Shown piece by piece: positions 25,573 through 33,598 of a stretch of DNA of 64,000 bases; position 1 is the first letter of the stretch, and every line of letters begins with the position of its first letter. A model generated the notes under the pieces. It made no database searches. It was not told where the DNA came from and was given only the letters and a program-made list of their open reading frames with translations. This DNA comes from Nonomuraea deserti (GTDB lineage: Bacteria > Actinomycetota > Actinomycetes > Streptosporangiales > Streptosporangiaceae). The stretch is taken from positions 55,247 to 119,246 of the forward strand of contig NZ_SMKO01000008.1 in assembly GCF_004348685.1 (NCBI RefSeq), given 5' to 3'. The position numbers were made by a program, and so were the translations under genes.

Positions 25573-26802
25573 ATGCACCTGGTTCTGGGCGTCGACGCCG
25601 GCGGCACCTCGTCACGGGCCGCGCTGTTCACGCTGGACGGCACGCTGGTGGGCCGCGGGCAGGCGGGCGGCGCCAATCCGGGGGCACTCGGCATGGACAC
25701 CGCCGCCGCCAACCTCACCGCCGCCGTACGCGCTGCCCTGGAGCCCGGCTCGGCGCAACTCCCGGGCACGGGCGCGGGCACGGTCGTCGGCGTGGTCGTG
25801 GGCTTGGCCGGCAACCCCGCGCTCTGCGCGACGCTGGCCGAGCGCGTCTTCTGCGCCCTCCTGCCCGGGGCGCATCTCACCGGCGAGCCGGGCGTTCCCG
25901 GAGCCACGCCGGTACGGGTGATGGGGGACATCGTGACCGCCTTCGCCGCCGGCACCCCCTCACCGTCGGGCACCGTGCTCATCTCCGGGACGGGGGCGAT
26001 CGCAGCCAAGATCGTCGACCACGCTCCCGCCGGCACCGCCGACGGGTACGGCTGGCTGCTCGGCGACGAGGGCTCGGCCTTCTGGATCGGCCGCGCCGCC
26101 GCCCGCGCCACCATCCGCGCCCTCACCACCCCGCGCCCCTCCCCCACCAGGTCGGGCGTTGATCTGGTACGCGACCACGAGCCGAACGGCACGGCGCACC
26201 GCCCAGAGCCGGGTCGCAACGAGACGGGCGGCGGCCGCGAGCCAGGCGACTCCGAGGCGGACGGCTGCAGGTCGGTGTGTGGCGAAGGTGGCGACCGCGA
26301 GGCGGGCGTCCGCGGAGCGGGTGAGAACGAAGCCGGCGTCCGCGGAGCGGGTGGGGGTGGGCGGTGCGGTGGCTGGGCTGGTTCGGGGTTGTTGGTGAAG
26401 ATGGTTCTGCGGCGGCTGCTGCCGGATGGCCCAGGTGGTGACCCGGGGGCGCGGCTGGCCGCCGCGGTGCATGCTCGGCCGCCCCTCGCGCTTGCCAAGC
26501 TGGCGCCGCTGGTGAGCGAGGCGGCCATGGGGGGCGATCCGGTGGCGGTGTCCATCGTGGCCGAGGCCGCGTCCAGGCTGGCGAACTCCGCCTCCCGGGT
26601 GCACGAGCCGGGCCTGCCCCTCGTGCTCGCCGGTGGTGTGCTCACGGCGGAAGGCCCCGTACGCGATGCCGTACGGGGCCTTCTGGAGGGTGCGGTCACG
26701 GCGGGGGATCCGGCGGGGGCGGCGGCGTGGCTGGCCGCACGGCCCCTCCTGGGACCGCGGGCGTCCGATGAGCTCCATCACCGTTTCACCCGGCCCGGTT
26801 GA
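25573..26802 (+). CDS. BadF/BcrA-family N-acetylglucosamine kinase-like protein, copy B
   Basis: 409 residues. Conserved parts match copy A: LVLGVDAGGTSSRAALFTLDGTLVG, VLISGTGAIAAKIV, GYGWLLGDEGSAFWIGRAAARA, PLVLAGGVLTAEGPVRDA. Between the WIGRAAA helix and GSGLLV lies a low-complexity insertion of about 70 residues (roughly 186-255), rich in Gly/Arg/Glu and containing a 30-bp tandem duplication. This explains why it is 51 residues longer than copy A. The ATG sits in a CATG shared with the control region; no ribosome site is evident, so it may be leaderless. Confidence 0.78.
   Translation: MHLVLGVDAGGTSSRAALFTLDGTLVGRGQAGGANPGALGMDTAAANLTAAVRAALEPGSAQLPGTGAGTVVGVVVGLAGNPALCATLAERVFCALLPGAHLTGEPGVPGATPVRVMGDIVTAFAAGTPSPSGTVLISGTGAIAAKIVDHAPAGTADGYGWLLGDEGSAFWIGRAAARATIRALTTPRPSPTRSGVDLVRDHEPNGTAHRPEPGRNETGGGREPGDSEADGCRSVCGEGGDREAGVRGAGENEAGVRGAGGGGRCGGWAGSGLLVKMVLRRLLPDGPGGDPGARLAAAVHARPPLALAKLAPLVSEAAMGGDPVAVSIVAEAASRLANSASRVHEPGLPLVLAGGVLTAEGPVRDAVRGLLEGAVTAGDPAGAAAWLAARPLLGPRASDELHHRFTRPG
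26293..26352 (+). repeat. In-frame 30-bp tandem repeat, two copies, in kinase B
   Basis: Units at 26293 and 26323 encode DREAGVRGAG and ENEAGVRGAG. Looser copies precede them. The insertion point is the same as in kinase A though the unit sequence differs. Confidence 0.88.
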
Positions 26803-27062
26803 GCCCGTCGCTCCCGTTCACGCGTCCCGGTTGTCCACGCCACTCCCACACCCTGGTTGCGCGCCATCCCCGCCGCACAGCCGGTTCAGGCGACACCCCC
26901 GTTCACATCCCGGTCAGGCGCGCCTCCCCGTTCACGTCCTCGTCGGGCGCCGTCCCCGGTCCACGTCGGGTCCGGCGCTCCCGGCTGGGACGTGTGGGCC
27001 TGTGCGGGTTGAACAACTGCCGATACAACTCCGTCAACGGTAGGTGTGGCTCCGGAGTCCGG
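26803..27062. other. Intergenic stretch of degenerate repeats
   Basis: No supported gene. It holds about four imperfect copies of a unit beginning CCGTTCAC or CCGGTCCAC, 28-40 bp long (near 26813, 26900, 26932 and 26956). It separates kinase B from the convergent anti-sigma-like gene. Confidence 0.5.
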
Positions 27063-27971
27063 TCAGGCGGGTGCGGTGGGGTTTCTCGGCAGGCGTTCGC
27101 GGGTCACGAGCAGGCGCAGCACCCCGGCCTGCTCTGATTCCGCCCTCCAGACGATCCAGTCGTCGCCGACCTTGGCCCGCCGCCGCTCCGGTTCGATCCG
27201 GTAGCCGGTGTAGTCGGGTGAGGGGGTGATGACCTGGAACGCCGTCTTCAGGCCGCGATCGCGGGCTTCGGCACGTACCTCTCCCACGGTCTTCTCGGCG
27301 GGATCGTAGCCTTCGAGCATCTCGCCCTCGGCCGTCGCCGATCCCCGGTTCTGGTACTTCTCCCCCGGCCGGGCCGGTCGGCCGAGTTTGACGACGGCGC
27401 CACCGGTGAAGTCGCTTTCCACGATGACGGTCATCGCGCAGCCGTCCTGCCCGAGCGTGCAGCCCGCCGGCGCACTGCCCGAACCGAAGGGGAGCTGGTT
27501 AGGATGGCTGACCTTGGGATGGCCGTGCGTGCGCCAGCCCGTGACCTTGCCCACCTGGGACGGCGATGAGGGCACGAGCTGCAGCCGCACGTCCAGGCCC
27601 ACTGCCTTGAACCCCTTGGTGTACTCGGCGTACTCGGCGAGTGGGTCCTTGATGGTGGCGACGTACTGGTCGCCGCGCAGTTCGATGTCGATGGCGGAGC
27701 TGGCGTAGGAGGTGGCGGTACCCCCGACGACGGCCGGACCGATGACGGCGGCGGCGGCGAGGCCCGCGACGGCCACGCCGCCTGCGGCCAGGCGGCGGGT
27801 TCGGCTGCGGAACAGGCCGCCCCTGGTGGGGGGAACAACCGTCGCGTCGCTCGTGACGATTTCGAGGGCTTCCCCGGTGATCGAGGTGAGGAGCGTCCGC
27901 GCCCCCGCGCCGGAGGCCTGTCCTCGCAGGTTCTCGTCGCGGATCCGGGCGAGCTGCTGCAGATCGTTCAT
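27063..27971 (-). CDS. Membrane-anchored partner of ECF sigma factor (CU044_5270-like)
   Basis: 302 residues. A short cytosolic N-terminus (MNDLQQLARIRDENLRG) leads to one membrane helix (about 61-84, LAAGGVAVAGLAAAAVIGPAVV) and an extracellular domain with two cysteines (CTLGQDGC). It resembles the actinobacterial CU044_5270 family often found next to ECF sigma genes. It lies 38 bp after the sigma gene in the same direction, so a role as its anti-sigma or signal-sensing partner is likely. No zinc-binding anti-sigma motif is visible. Confidence 0.68.
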   Translation of the reverse strand: MNDLQQLARIRDENLRGQASGAGARTLLTSITGEALEIVTSDATVVPPTRGGLFRSRTRRLAAGGVAVAGLAAAAVIGPAVVGGTATSYASSAIDIELRGDQYVATIKDPLAEYAEYTKGFKAVGLDVRLQLVPSSPSQVGKVTGWRTHGHPKVSHPNQLPFGSGSAPAGCTLGQDGCAMTVIVESDFTGGAVVKLGRPARPGEKYQNRGSATAEGEMLEGYDPAEKTVGEVRAEARDRGLKTAFQVITPSPDYTGYRIEPERRRAKVGDDWIVWRAESEQAGVLRLLVTRERLPRNPTAPA

Positions 27972-28009
27972 CGATCCGTCCCTTTCGCTGAAGTACGTAC
28001 GGGGAGAGG

Positions 28010-28543
28010 TCACAGCGACTCCATGACGACGCCGGCGACGGAGACGCCGGCACCGGCCAGCGCCTTGGACAGGCGCTTGCGCGCCCGGTAGAGCCGGATG
28101 CGTACGGCGTTGCGCGAGCAGCCGAGGACTTCGGCGATCTCCCCGTGGTCGAGGCCCTCCCAGGCGACGAGCGAGATCAGCTCGCGGTCGTCGTCGGGCA
28201 GTTCGCGCAAGGCCCGCGCGATCGTGCTGAGCTCGACGCCGCTCTCGGGCGAGTGGCCGTAGAGGTCGGCGATCTCGGTGTCGAGCTCCGCGTTCCCGTG
28301 CCGGTGTCTGGCCTGGCCACGGCGGTGGTTGGCCAGCACGTTCCTGGCCACTCCGTACAGCCAGAGCGGGGCCTGCTCGCCGGGCGGCAGGGCGTCGATC
28401 CGGCGCCATACGATGGCGAAGGTCTCGGCGACCACGTCCGCCGCGTCCTCGGGAGAGTCGCAGCGGCGTACGGCATAGCCGAGTATGCGTTCGTAGGTTT
28501 CCTTGTAGACGGCCTCGAACCGGCTTTTCCGGTCGTCATCCAC
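28010..28543 (-). CDS. ECF RNA polymerase sigma factor
   Basis: 177 residues from GTG 28543 (VDDDRKSRFEAVYKETYERIL); an ATG at 28600 would add 19 non-conserved residues. Region 2 (SPEDAADVVAETFAIVWRRID, WLYGVARNVLANHRR) and region 4 (LISLVAWEGLDHGEIAEVLGCSRNAVRIRLYRARKRL) are both intact. It drives expression of unknown targets, probably including itself and the membrane partner downstream. Confidence 0.88.
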   Translation of the reverse strand: MDDDRKSRFEAVYKETYERILGYAVRRCDSPEDAADVVAETFAIVWRRIDALPPGEQAPLWLYGVARNVLANHRRGQARHRHGNAELDTEIADLYGHSPESGVELSTIARALRELPDDDRELISLVAWEGLDHGEIAEVLGCSRNAVRIRLYRARKRLSKALAGAGVSVAGVVMESL

Positions 28544-28633
28544 GGGCGGATCCCATGGTCCGCCTCCTCGGAGCTCGGGGGATCTGAACACCCCGTACAT
28601 GTCGAAGGGGCCATCAGCATTTCAGCCGATATT

Positions 28634-29695
28634 TCACCTCACGAGCAGGGCGGCGCTCCCGTAGCTTCCGCCGAACCCCGTCACGAGCGCCACGGATCGC
28701 CCGGCCCGCAGTTCCCTGACGGCCTGGGCGACGTTGTTCATCCCGTGCACGTAACCCTCCGACAGCAGGCCGCCGTGCGGGTTGACCCAGGCGTGCCGCC
28801 GCTCCGTCAGGTAGGTGCCGAGCTCCTCGCGCGCCGCGAAGCCGAAGTCCTCCAGCTGCCTGGGCACGAGCCACGAGTACGCGTCGTACAGCAGCGCCAC
28901 GTCCACGTCCGCGGGCCGCATGCCGGAGGCGTCCCACAGCATGGGGGCCACGTACGCGGAGAAGATCGCACTGACGTCGGGCGCGCGGTCCATCGACGAG
29001 CAGCCCGGCCCTCCCCCGCGCACCACGGCGTGCACGCGCGGCCCGTCGAGCACGGCGCTGACCAGCAGCGCGCACGCCCCGTCGGTCTCCTGGCAGCAGT
29101 CGACCGTGCGCAACGGGGTGCAGACGTACGGTCTGGCCAGGTAGGCGTCGAAGGTGAGCGGGTCGCGGCGCAGGGCGCGGGGGTTGGCCGCGGCGTTCTC
29201 CCTGGACTGGGCGACGACGGCGTGCAGGTGCTCGGCGGTGAGGCCCGTGTCGTGCAGGTAGCGGGTGGCGGCCATGGCGAACAGCGGGATCGGGCCGGCC
29301 AGCCCGTACGTGGGGGTGCCGGTGGAGACGGTATTCATGCGCTTGCCGGAACGCCCGTTCAGCGCCCGATAAATCAGGATATTGCTGGCGAGACCGGCCT
29401 GGATCAGCATCGCCGCGTCACCCAGGATCGACGCCGCCTGCGTGCCCCCGCCGGCGATGTCGTTGTGCCAGCCGAGCCGCTCGATCCCGAGCGCCCTGGC
29501 CACCCGTACGACCGGCGCGGAGTCGTTCATGTGATGGCTGAGCACCGCGTCCACCTCGCGCGGCCCGATCCCCGCGTCCGCGCAGGCCGCCCGGCACGCC
29601 TCGGCCGCGAGCTCCTCCTCGGTGCGCCCGGACTCCCTGGTCAGGGCCGTCATCCCGATCCCGGCCACGGCCGCCCGCCTCGCGAAGGGCTGCAT
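28634..29695 (-). CDS. Thiolase-like lipid-transfer protein, probable Ltp-type retro-aldolase
   Basis: A 353-residue thiolase-fold protein with an excellent ribosome site (GGAGGAGG). The nucleophilic Cys of true thiolases is absent: the region reads NDIAGGGTQAASILGDAAMLI. This is typical of Ltp/SCP-x-like aldolases such as Ltp2, which cut beta-hydroxyacyl-CoA side chains of steroids together with a DUF35 protein. Tyr residues in LLYDAYSWLVPRQLEDFGF and LLSEGYVHGMNN could be the catalytic pair known from Ltp2. A KstR2-like operator lies 118 bp upstream. The likely DUF35 partner is 23 kb away at 52760. Confidence 0.75.
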   Translation of the reverse strand: MQPFARRAAVAGIGMTALTRESGRTEEELAAEACRAACADAGIGPREVDAVLSHHMNDSAPVVRVARALGIERLGWHNDIAGGGTQAASILGDAAMLIQAGLASNILIYRALNGRSGKRMNTVSTGTPTYGLAGPIPLFAMAATRYLHDTGLTAEHLHAVVAQSRENAAANPRALRRDPLTFDAYLARPYVCTPLRTVDCCQETDGACALLVSAVLDGPRVHAVVRGGGPGCSSMDRAPDVSAIFSAYVAPMLWDASGMRPADVDVALLYDAYSWLVPRQLEDFGFAAREELGTYLTERRHAWVNPHGGLLSEGYVHGMNNVAQAVRELRAGRSVALVTGFGGSYGSAALLVR

Positions 29696-30060
29696 GCTCC
29701 CTCCTCCGGCGTCCCGCCGCGGCCGGCAGGGCGCGCCATCCGCCTCGCGCGGCCGGCCCGGGACGGGCCACCGGCGCCTCGCCGATCACGCTAACCGGCC
29801 GCACCCACTTCAGACAAGCGCTTGCTCAAGGAGCCCCATCCCGATTTACGGACAGCCAAAACAACCGCGTCCCTCGTCCGAAGCCCCCGCCCACGGACCG
29901 GCACGAACCGCGGGATCGGCCGCCCGACCAGCGGATCGCCGCGCAGCACCGGAAGATCGACGGCGGCGGATAACTGTGTATCTTCACGGAAGCTATCGCC
30001 TCTTGTAATACCGAGGTTCGATCAACCGATAGCCCATCATCATCACGCCCGAGGTGAGCG
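29696..30060. other. Divergent intergenic region, aldolase / LysR
   Basis: 365 bp with no supported gene. It holds the aldolase ribosome site, a KstR2-like operator (29813-29826), and a GGTT-N5-AACC dyad (30015-30027) 34 bp before the LysR start that may be its own binding site. Otherwise nothing recognisable. Confidence 0.6.
29813..29826. promoter_or_regulatory. KstR2-like operator upstream of the Ltp-type aldolase
   Basis: GACAAGCGCTTGCT matches the KstR2 consensus except for the first base. A second CTTG-CT-CAAG dyad overlaps on its right. It suggests the aldolase belongs to the steroid regulon. Confidence 0.7.
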
Positions 30061-30909
30061 ATGGATCTACGCTACGTCCGCTACGCCCTGGCGATCGCGC
30101 GCGCGGGCTCCCTGCGCCGGGCCGCCACCGCACTGCACATCTCCCAGCCCACGCTGTCCGAGCAGCTCAGGGCGCTGGAGAAGGAGATCGGCGTCGAGCT
30201 GTTCAGCCGCTCGCGGAGCGGGGTGCGGCTCACCGAGGCGGGCGAGGCGTTCCTGGCCCAGGCCACCGTGGCGGTCGACGCCTTCGAGCGGGCCGTGACC
30301 GCCGCCAGGAGCAAGGGCCACGTCGCGCGCCTGGGCGTGGCCGACGGGCTGACCGACGTGGTGGCCCGCCTGCTGTCCCAGCTCCAGAACGGCAACCTGC
30401 GCGTCGCCCCCATGGGAACGGCCGAGCAGATCGTCTCCATCGCCGACGGCGCGCTCCAGGCAGGGCTCGGCTACGCGCCCGGCTCCATGCCGAGGGGTGT
30501 GGCCCGGATGCTCGTCCACCGTTTCCCGGTGCGCGCGCTGATGCCGCGCACTCATTCCCTGGCTGCCGCCGGAGCGCTGTCGCTGGCGGACCTGGCGTCG
30601 GAGCCGCTGGTCATGCCGGAGTCCGACGCGGTGGCCGGCGCCCGCCGTTTCCTCGAAGGGTTCGTACGCCACCGCCTGCACCCCCGCCTCGGCCCGTCGG
30701 CGGCCACGCACGACCTGGTCATCGACATGGTGGAGGCGGGAGTGGGCTACGCCCTCTGTGTCCACGAAGGCACGAAAATTCCCGACACGCTGGCCTTTGT
30801 CCCTATCAAGGAGGACGTCCCGCCCCTGGAGGTCGTCTTCCTCTGGAACCGCCAGGCCGACGTGCAGGAGCTGGTCAGCGCGGCCCGCCATCTGGCCCGA
30901 TCTGGATAG
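30061..30909 (+). CDS. LysR-family regulator
   Basis: 282 residues. Winged helix MDLRYVRYALAIARAGSLRRAATALHISQPTLSEQLRALEKEIG, then an effector domain of the CynR/CatR type (MPRTHSLAAAGALSLADLASEPLVMPE). GAGGTGAGCG precedes the ATG. Divergent from the aldolase gene at 365 bp and followed 15 bp later by a MerR regulator. The target is unknown. Confidence 0.87.
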   Translation: MDLRYVRYALAIARAGSLRRAATALHISQPTLSEQLRALEKEIGVELFSRSRSGVRLTEAGEAFLAQATVAVDAFERAVTAARSKGHVARLGVADGLTDVVARLLSQLQNGNLRVAPMGTAEQIVSIADGALQAGLGYAPGSMPRGVARMLVHRFPVRALMPRTHSLAAAGALSLADLASEPLVMPESDAVAGARRFLEGFVRHRLHPRLGPSAATHDLVIDMVEAGVGYALCVHEGTKIPDTLAFVPIKEDVPPLEVVFLWNRQADVQELVSAARHLARSG

Positions 30910-30918
30910 CGCTATTAT
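30906..30918 (+). promoter_or_regulatory. Leaderless promoter and palindrome of the MerR gene
   Basis: A -10-like TATTAT (30913-30918) lies six bases before the MerR ATG. It overlaps a 10-bp palindrome ATAGCGCTAT (30906-30915), which also covers the stop of the upstream LysR gene. It may be the MerR autoregulatory site. Confidence 0.5.
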
Positions 30919-30924
30919 CTACCG

Positions 30925-31545
30925 ATGCGCATCTCCGAACTGAGCGCCAGGTGCGGCGTGGCCATTCCCACGATCAAGTACTACCTGCGCGAAGGCATGC
31001 TCCACCAGGGCGTGCAGACAGCCGCGACGCGGGCCGAATATGACGAGTCGCACCTGCGCCGGCTCCGCCTGATCCGCGCCCTGCTCGACGTGGGCAGGCT
31101 CTCCGTGTCCTCCATCAAGAAGGTCGTCGCCGCCGTCGACGACGAGTCGCTGCCCATTCACGAGATGCTGGGCATCGCCCACTACGCCCTGAGCCCCGGT
31201 GCCCAGCCCGAGCCAGGCGAGGACTGGCAGCAGGCCCGCGCCGAGGTCGACCGCCTCGTCGAGGAGCTCGGCTGGGACGTCACACCCGACGCCCCCACCC
31301 GGGACGAGCTGGCCCAGACCCTGGTCAGGATGCGCCAGCTCGACATGGCCGTGGACCTGGCGCCCTACGTCGAGGCGGCCAGGAAACTCGTGTCGGAGGT
31401 GGAGATGGACAAGATCCCGTTCGACGGGCCGCGCGACGCCGCTGTGGAGGCCCTGGTGCTCGGCACGGTGCTCTACGGCAGGGCGTTCGACGCGCTGCGC
31501 AGGATGGCTCAGGAGTCGGAGTCGGCCGCCCGCCTCGGCTCATAG
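30925..31545 (+). CDS. MerR-family regulator
   Basis: 206 residues with an N-terminal MerR winged helix (MRISELSARCGVAIPTIKYYLREGMLHQG) and a long helical C-terminal domain, with a dimer helix at about 75-110. There are no Cys clusters of metal sensors. It is probably a TipA/PqrA-like or lipid-responsive regulator common in actinomycetes. The transcript looks leaderless. The gene overlaps the convergent LysR gene by 37 bp. Confidence 0.83.
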   Translation: MRISELSARCGVAIPTIKYYLREGMLHQGVQTAATRAEYDESHLRRLRLIRALLDVGRLSVSSIKKVVAAVDDESLPIHEMLGIAHYALSPGAQPEPGEDWQQARAEVDRLVEELGWDVTPDAPTRDELAQTLVRMRQLDMAVDLAPYVEAARKLVSEVEMDKIPFDGPRDAAVEALVLGTVLYGRAFDALRRMAQESESAARLGS

Positions 31546-32450
31546 CCCCGCGCCGGCGACGCGACGGCCTTCAGCGCCGCGAGATACGCGGCTATCGCCG
31601 GCCTGACCTCCGCCCCCCGCCGGACCGCCGCGTAGATGTGCCGCCGGATGTCGTGCCCGGTCGGGGCCACGGTGACGACGCCGCCGGGGATGGGCAGCCG
31701 TGCGGCGCGGGGGATGAAAGCGATGCCCATCCCCGCTTCGACCAGGGCCAGGATCGCCGTCCAGTCGCCGACGCGATGCCGCACCCTGGGACGGAAGCCG
31801 GCGGAGGCGCAGGCGAGGTGCAGCAGGCGGTCACAGGCGTCGCCTTCGATGGTGCTGACCCACTCCTCGCCTCGGAGCAGCGACAGGGCGATCGCCGGCT
31901 CGCCCGCCGACGGGTGCGCGATCGGCAGGGCGAGGTCGAAGTCGTCGGTGCCCAGCTCCACCCTGGTGTGCCTCGCGTCGTCGCCGCAGGGCGCTCCTTC
32001 GGCCTCCACCTCGACTACCACGTCGAGGTCCCCGCCGGCGAGCTGGTCGAGGCAGTCGGGCGCGGTGACCTCACGGATGTCGACCTGCAGCCGTGGACGG
32101 CTGTCGCGGAGCATGAGTGCCGCCGGAATGAGCAGCGACGAGATCGTGGAGGGGAAGGAGCCCACCGTGATCCGCCCCAGCTCGCCGTTCACGGTGGCCT
32201 GGATCTCTCCCATCGCCCGCTCGAGCAGCGCGAGCATGGCATAGGCGTGGTCGACGAGCACGCGGCCGGCGTCCGTGAGGCGCAGCTTGCGGCCGTCGGC
32301 CTCGGCGAGCGGCACCCCCGCCTCGCGGGTCAGCGTCGCCAGCTGCTGCGAGGCGGCTGACGGGGAGATGTGCAGGGTGGAGGCGGCGGCGTGGAGCGTG
32401 CCCTGCTCGTGCAGGGCCACGAGCACCTTCAGGCGAGCCGGATCAACCAT
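31509..32450 (-). CDS. LysR-family regulator divergent from flavodoxin reductase/ectC
   Basis: 313 residues from ATG 32450 (MVDPARLKVLVALHEQGTLHAAASTLHISPSAASQQLATL). An ATG two codons earlier is possible. A TAAGTT -10-like element seven bases before the chosen ATG suggests a leaderless transcript. The effector domain is standard (GRITVGSFPSTISSLLIPAAL, VEAGMGIAFIPRAA). It is divergent from the reductase and ectC genes, which it probably controls. Confidence 0.84.
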   Translation of the reverse strand: MVDPARLKVLVALHEQGTLHAAASTLHISPSAASQQLATLTREAGVPLAEADGRKLRLTDAGRVLVDHAYAMLALLERAMGEIQATVNGELGRITVGSFPSTISSLLIPAALMLRDSRPRLQVDIREVTAPDCLDQLAGGDLDVVVEVEAEGAPCGDDARHTRVELGTDDFDLALPIAHPSAGEPAIALSLLRGEEWVSTIEGDACDRLLHLACASAGFRPRVRHRVGDWTAILALVEAGMGIAFIPRAARLPIPGGVVTVAPTGHDIRRHIYAAVRRGAEVRPAIAAYLAALKAVASPARGYEPRRAADSDS

Positions 32451-32466
32451 GCACATCAACTTACCA

Positions 32467-32479
32467 TTACCGGCCGTAA
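32467..32479. promoter_or_regulatory. TTAC-N5-GTAA dyad in the LysR/reductase gap
   Basis: TTACCGGCCGTAA has perfect four-base arms and lies 16 bp upstream of the LysR start, in the position of a LysR autoregulatory site. Confidence 0.4.
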
Positions 32480-32559
32480 ACATTTGATTGTCTTCACAGT
32501 TCGCGGGCGGCACCATGGAAGCCCAGGCACCAAGGTCGAAAGGAAGGGGTGCACGGTTC

Positions 32560-33189
32560 ATGAAGGCACTCGCCCTGAGCGCAAGCCCCCGCAAGGACGG
32601 CAACTCCCGCATGCTGGCGGAGACCGTCCTCGAGGGTGCGGCGAGTCGCGGGCACGAGGTCGAGCTCGCCGATCTGACCGACGCGGTCGCGGCGCCGCTG
32701 CGCGACTGCCGCACGTGCCGGCAGGCCGACGGAGCATGCTCGATCGGGGACGGCTACGAGACGCTGCTGCGGCGGCAGGTCCTTCCGGCAGACGCGCTCG
32801 TCCTCGCCACCCCGCTCTACTGGTACGGCATCGCCGGACAGCTGAAGATCTTCATCGACCGCCTCTTCTGCTACATCAAAGCCGACCACCCCGACAGCGC
32901 GGAGGTCACCCAGCGCCTGGTCGGCAAGCGGATGGCCGTCGTGGTGAGCTCCGAGGAGACCTACCCGGGCTCGATGGTCGGCGTCACCGCGCAGTTGCAG
33001 GAGCTCGCCCGCTACCTCCACCACGATCTGGTCGGCGTCGTGCGCGGCGTCGCCAACTCGCGCGGAGAGGTGGCGCGCGACCCGGCGGATCCGCTGGCCC
33101 AGGCGTTCGGTCTCGGGACGCGCCTGTTCGACGGACACGTGAGCGACCACCGCATCGACACCGTGCGCAGCGGTGTCGTGTGGCCCTGA
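32560..33189 (+). CDS. Flavodoxin-fold NAD(P)H-dependent FMN reductase
   Basis: 209 residues. The N-terminal phosphate loop is LALSASPRKDGNSRMLAE; a cysteine-rich DCRTCRQADGACSIGDGYE and LATPLYWYGIAGQLKIFIDRLFCY are characteristic of the iron-sulfur-flavoprotein/NADPH-dependent FMN reductase family. It probably reduces quinones or supplies reduced flavin. A GGAAGG site lies upstream. It is followed 16 bp later by ectC, so the two form a small operon. Confidence 0.82.
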   Translation: MKALALSASPRKDGNSRMLAETVLEGAASRGHEVELADLTDAVAAPLRDCRTCRQADGACSIGDGYETLLRRQVLPADALVLATPLYWYGIAGQLKIFIDRLFCYIKADHPDSAEVTQRLVGKRMAVVVSSEETYPGSMVGVTAQLQELARYLHHDLVGVVRGVANSRGEVARDPADPLAQAFGLGTRLFDGHVSDHRIDTVRSGVVWP

Positions 33190-33205
33190 CCGCGCTGGAG
33201 TCACG

Positions 33206-33583
33206 ATGCTCATCCGGACACTCGACGACGTGCTGGGCTCCGCGCAGGACGTCGACTGGACCAACGGCACGAGCCGCCGCCTCCTCGTCGCGGCGGACGG
33301 ACGCGGATACACGCTCACCGACACCCGCGTGCGTCCGGGCACCACCACCCTCCTCCGCTACGACCGGCATCTCGAAGCCTGCTACTGCGTCGAGGGCGAG
33401 GGCCGGGTCGAGACGGCCGGCGGGCTCTTCACCATCGCCCCAGGCACGCTGTACGCACCGGACCCGGGCGAGGAACACCGCCTGACCTCGGCCGGCGGGA
33501 TGCGGCTCATCTGCGTGTTCAGCCCTGCGCTCGAAGGTGACGAGAACCACGATCTCGCGCCGGGACGCCCCTCCGGATTCTGA
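33206..33583 (+). CDS. ectC: Solo ectoine synthase (EctC), cupin
   Basis: 125 residues, the usual EctC length. The pattern MLIRTLDDVLG, TSRRLLVAADGRGYTLTDT, HLEACYCVEGEGRVET, IAPGTLYAPDPGEEHRL and MRLICVFSPALEG is that of ectoine synthase, which cyclises N-gamma-acetyl-diaminobutyrate to ectoine. Metal ligands known from EctC crystal work have equivalents here: Glu57, Tyr83 and His91. No ectA, ectB or ectD lies nearby. Such orphan EctC proteins occur in non-producers, where they may use an imported precursor or another substrate. Confidence 0.85.
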   Translation: MLIRTLDDVLGSAQDVDWTNGTSRRLLVAADGRGYTLTDTRVRPGTTTLLRYDRHLEACYCVEGEGRVETAGGLFTIAPGTLYAPDPGEEHRLTSAGGMRLICVFSPALEGDENHDLAPGRPSGF

Positions 33584-33598
33584 CGAACCCCACGCTCC

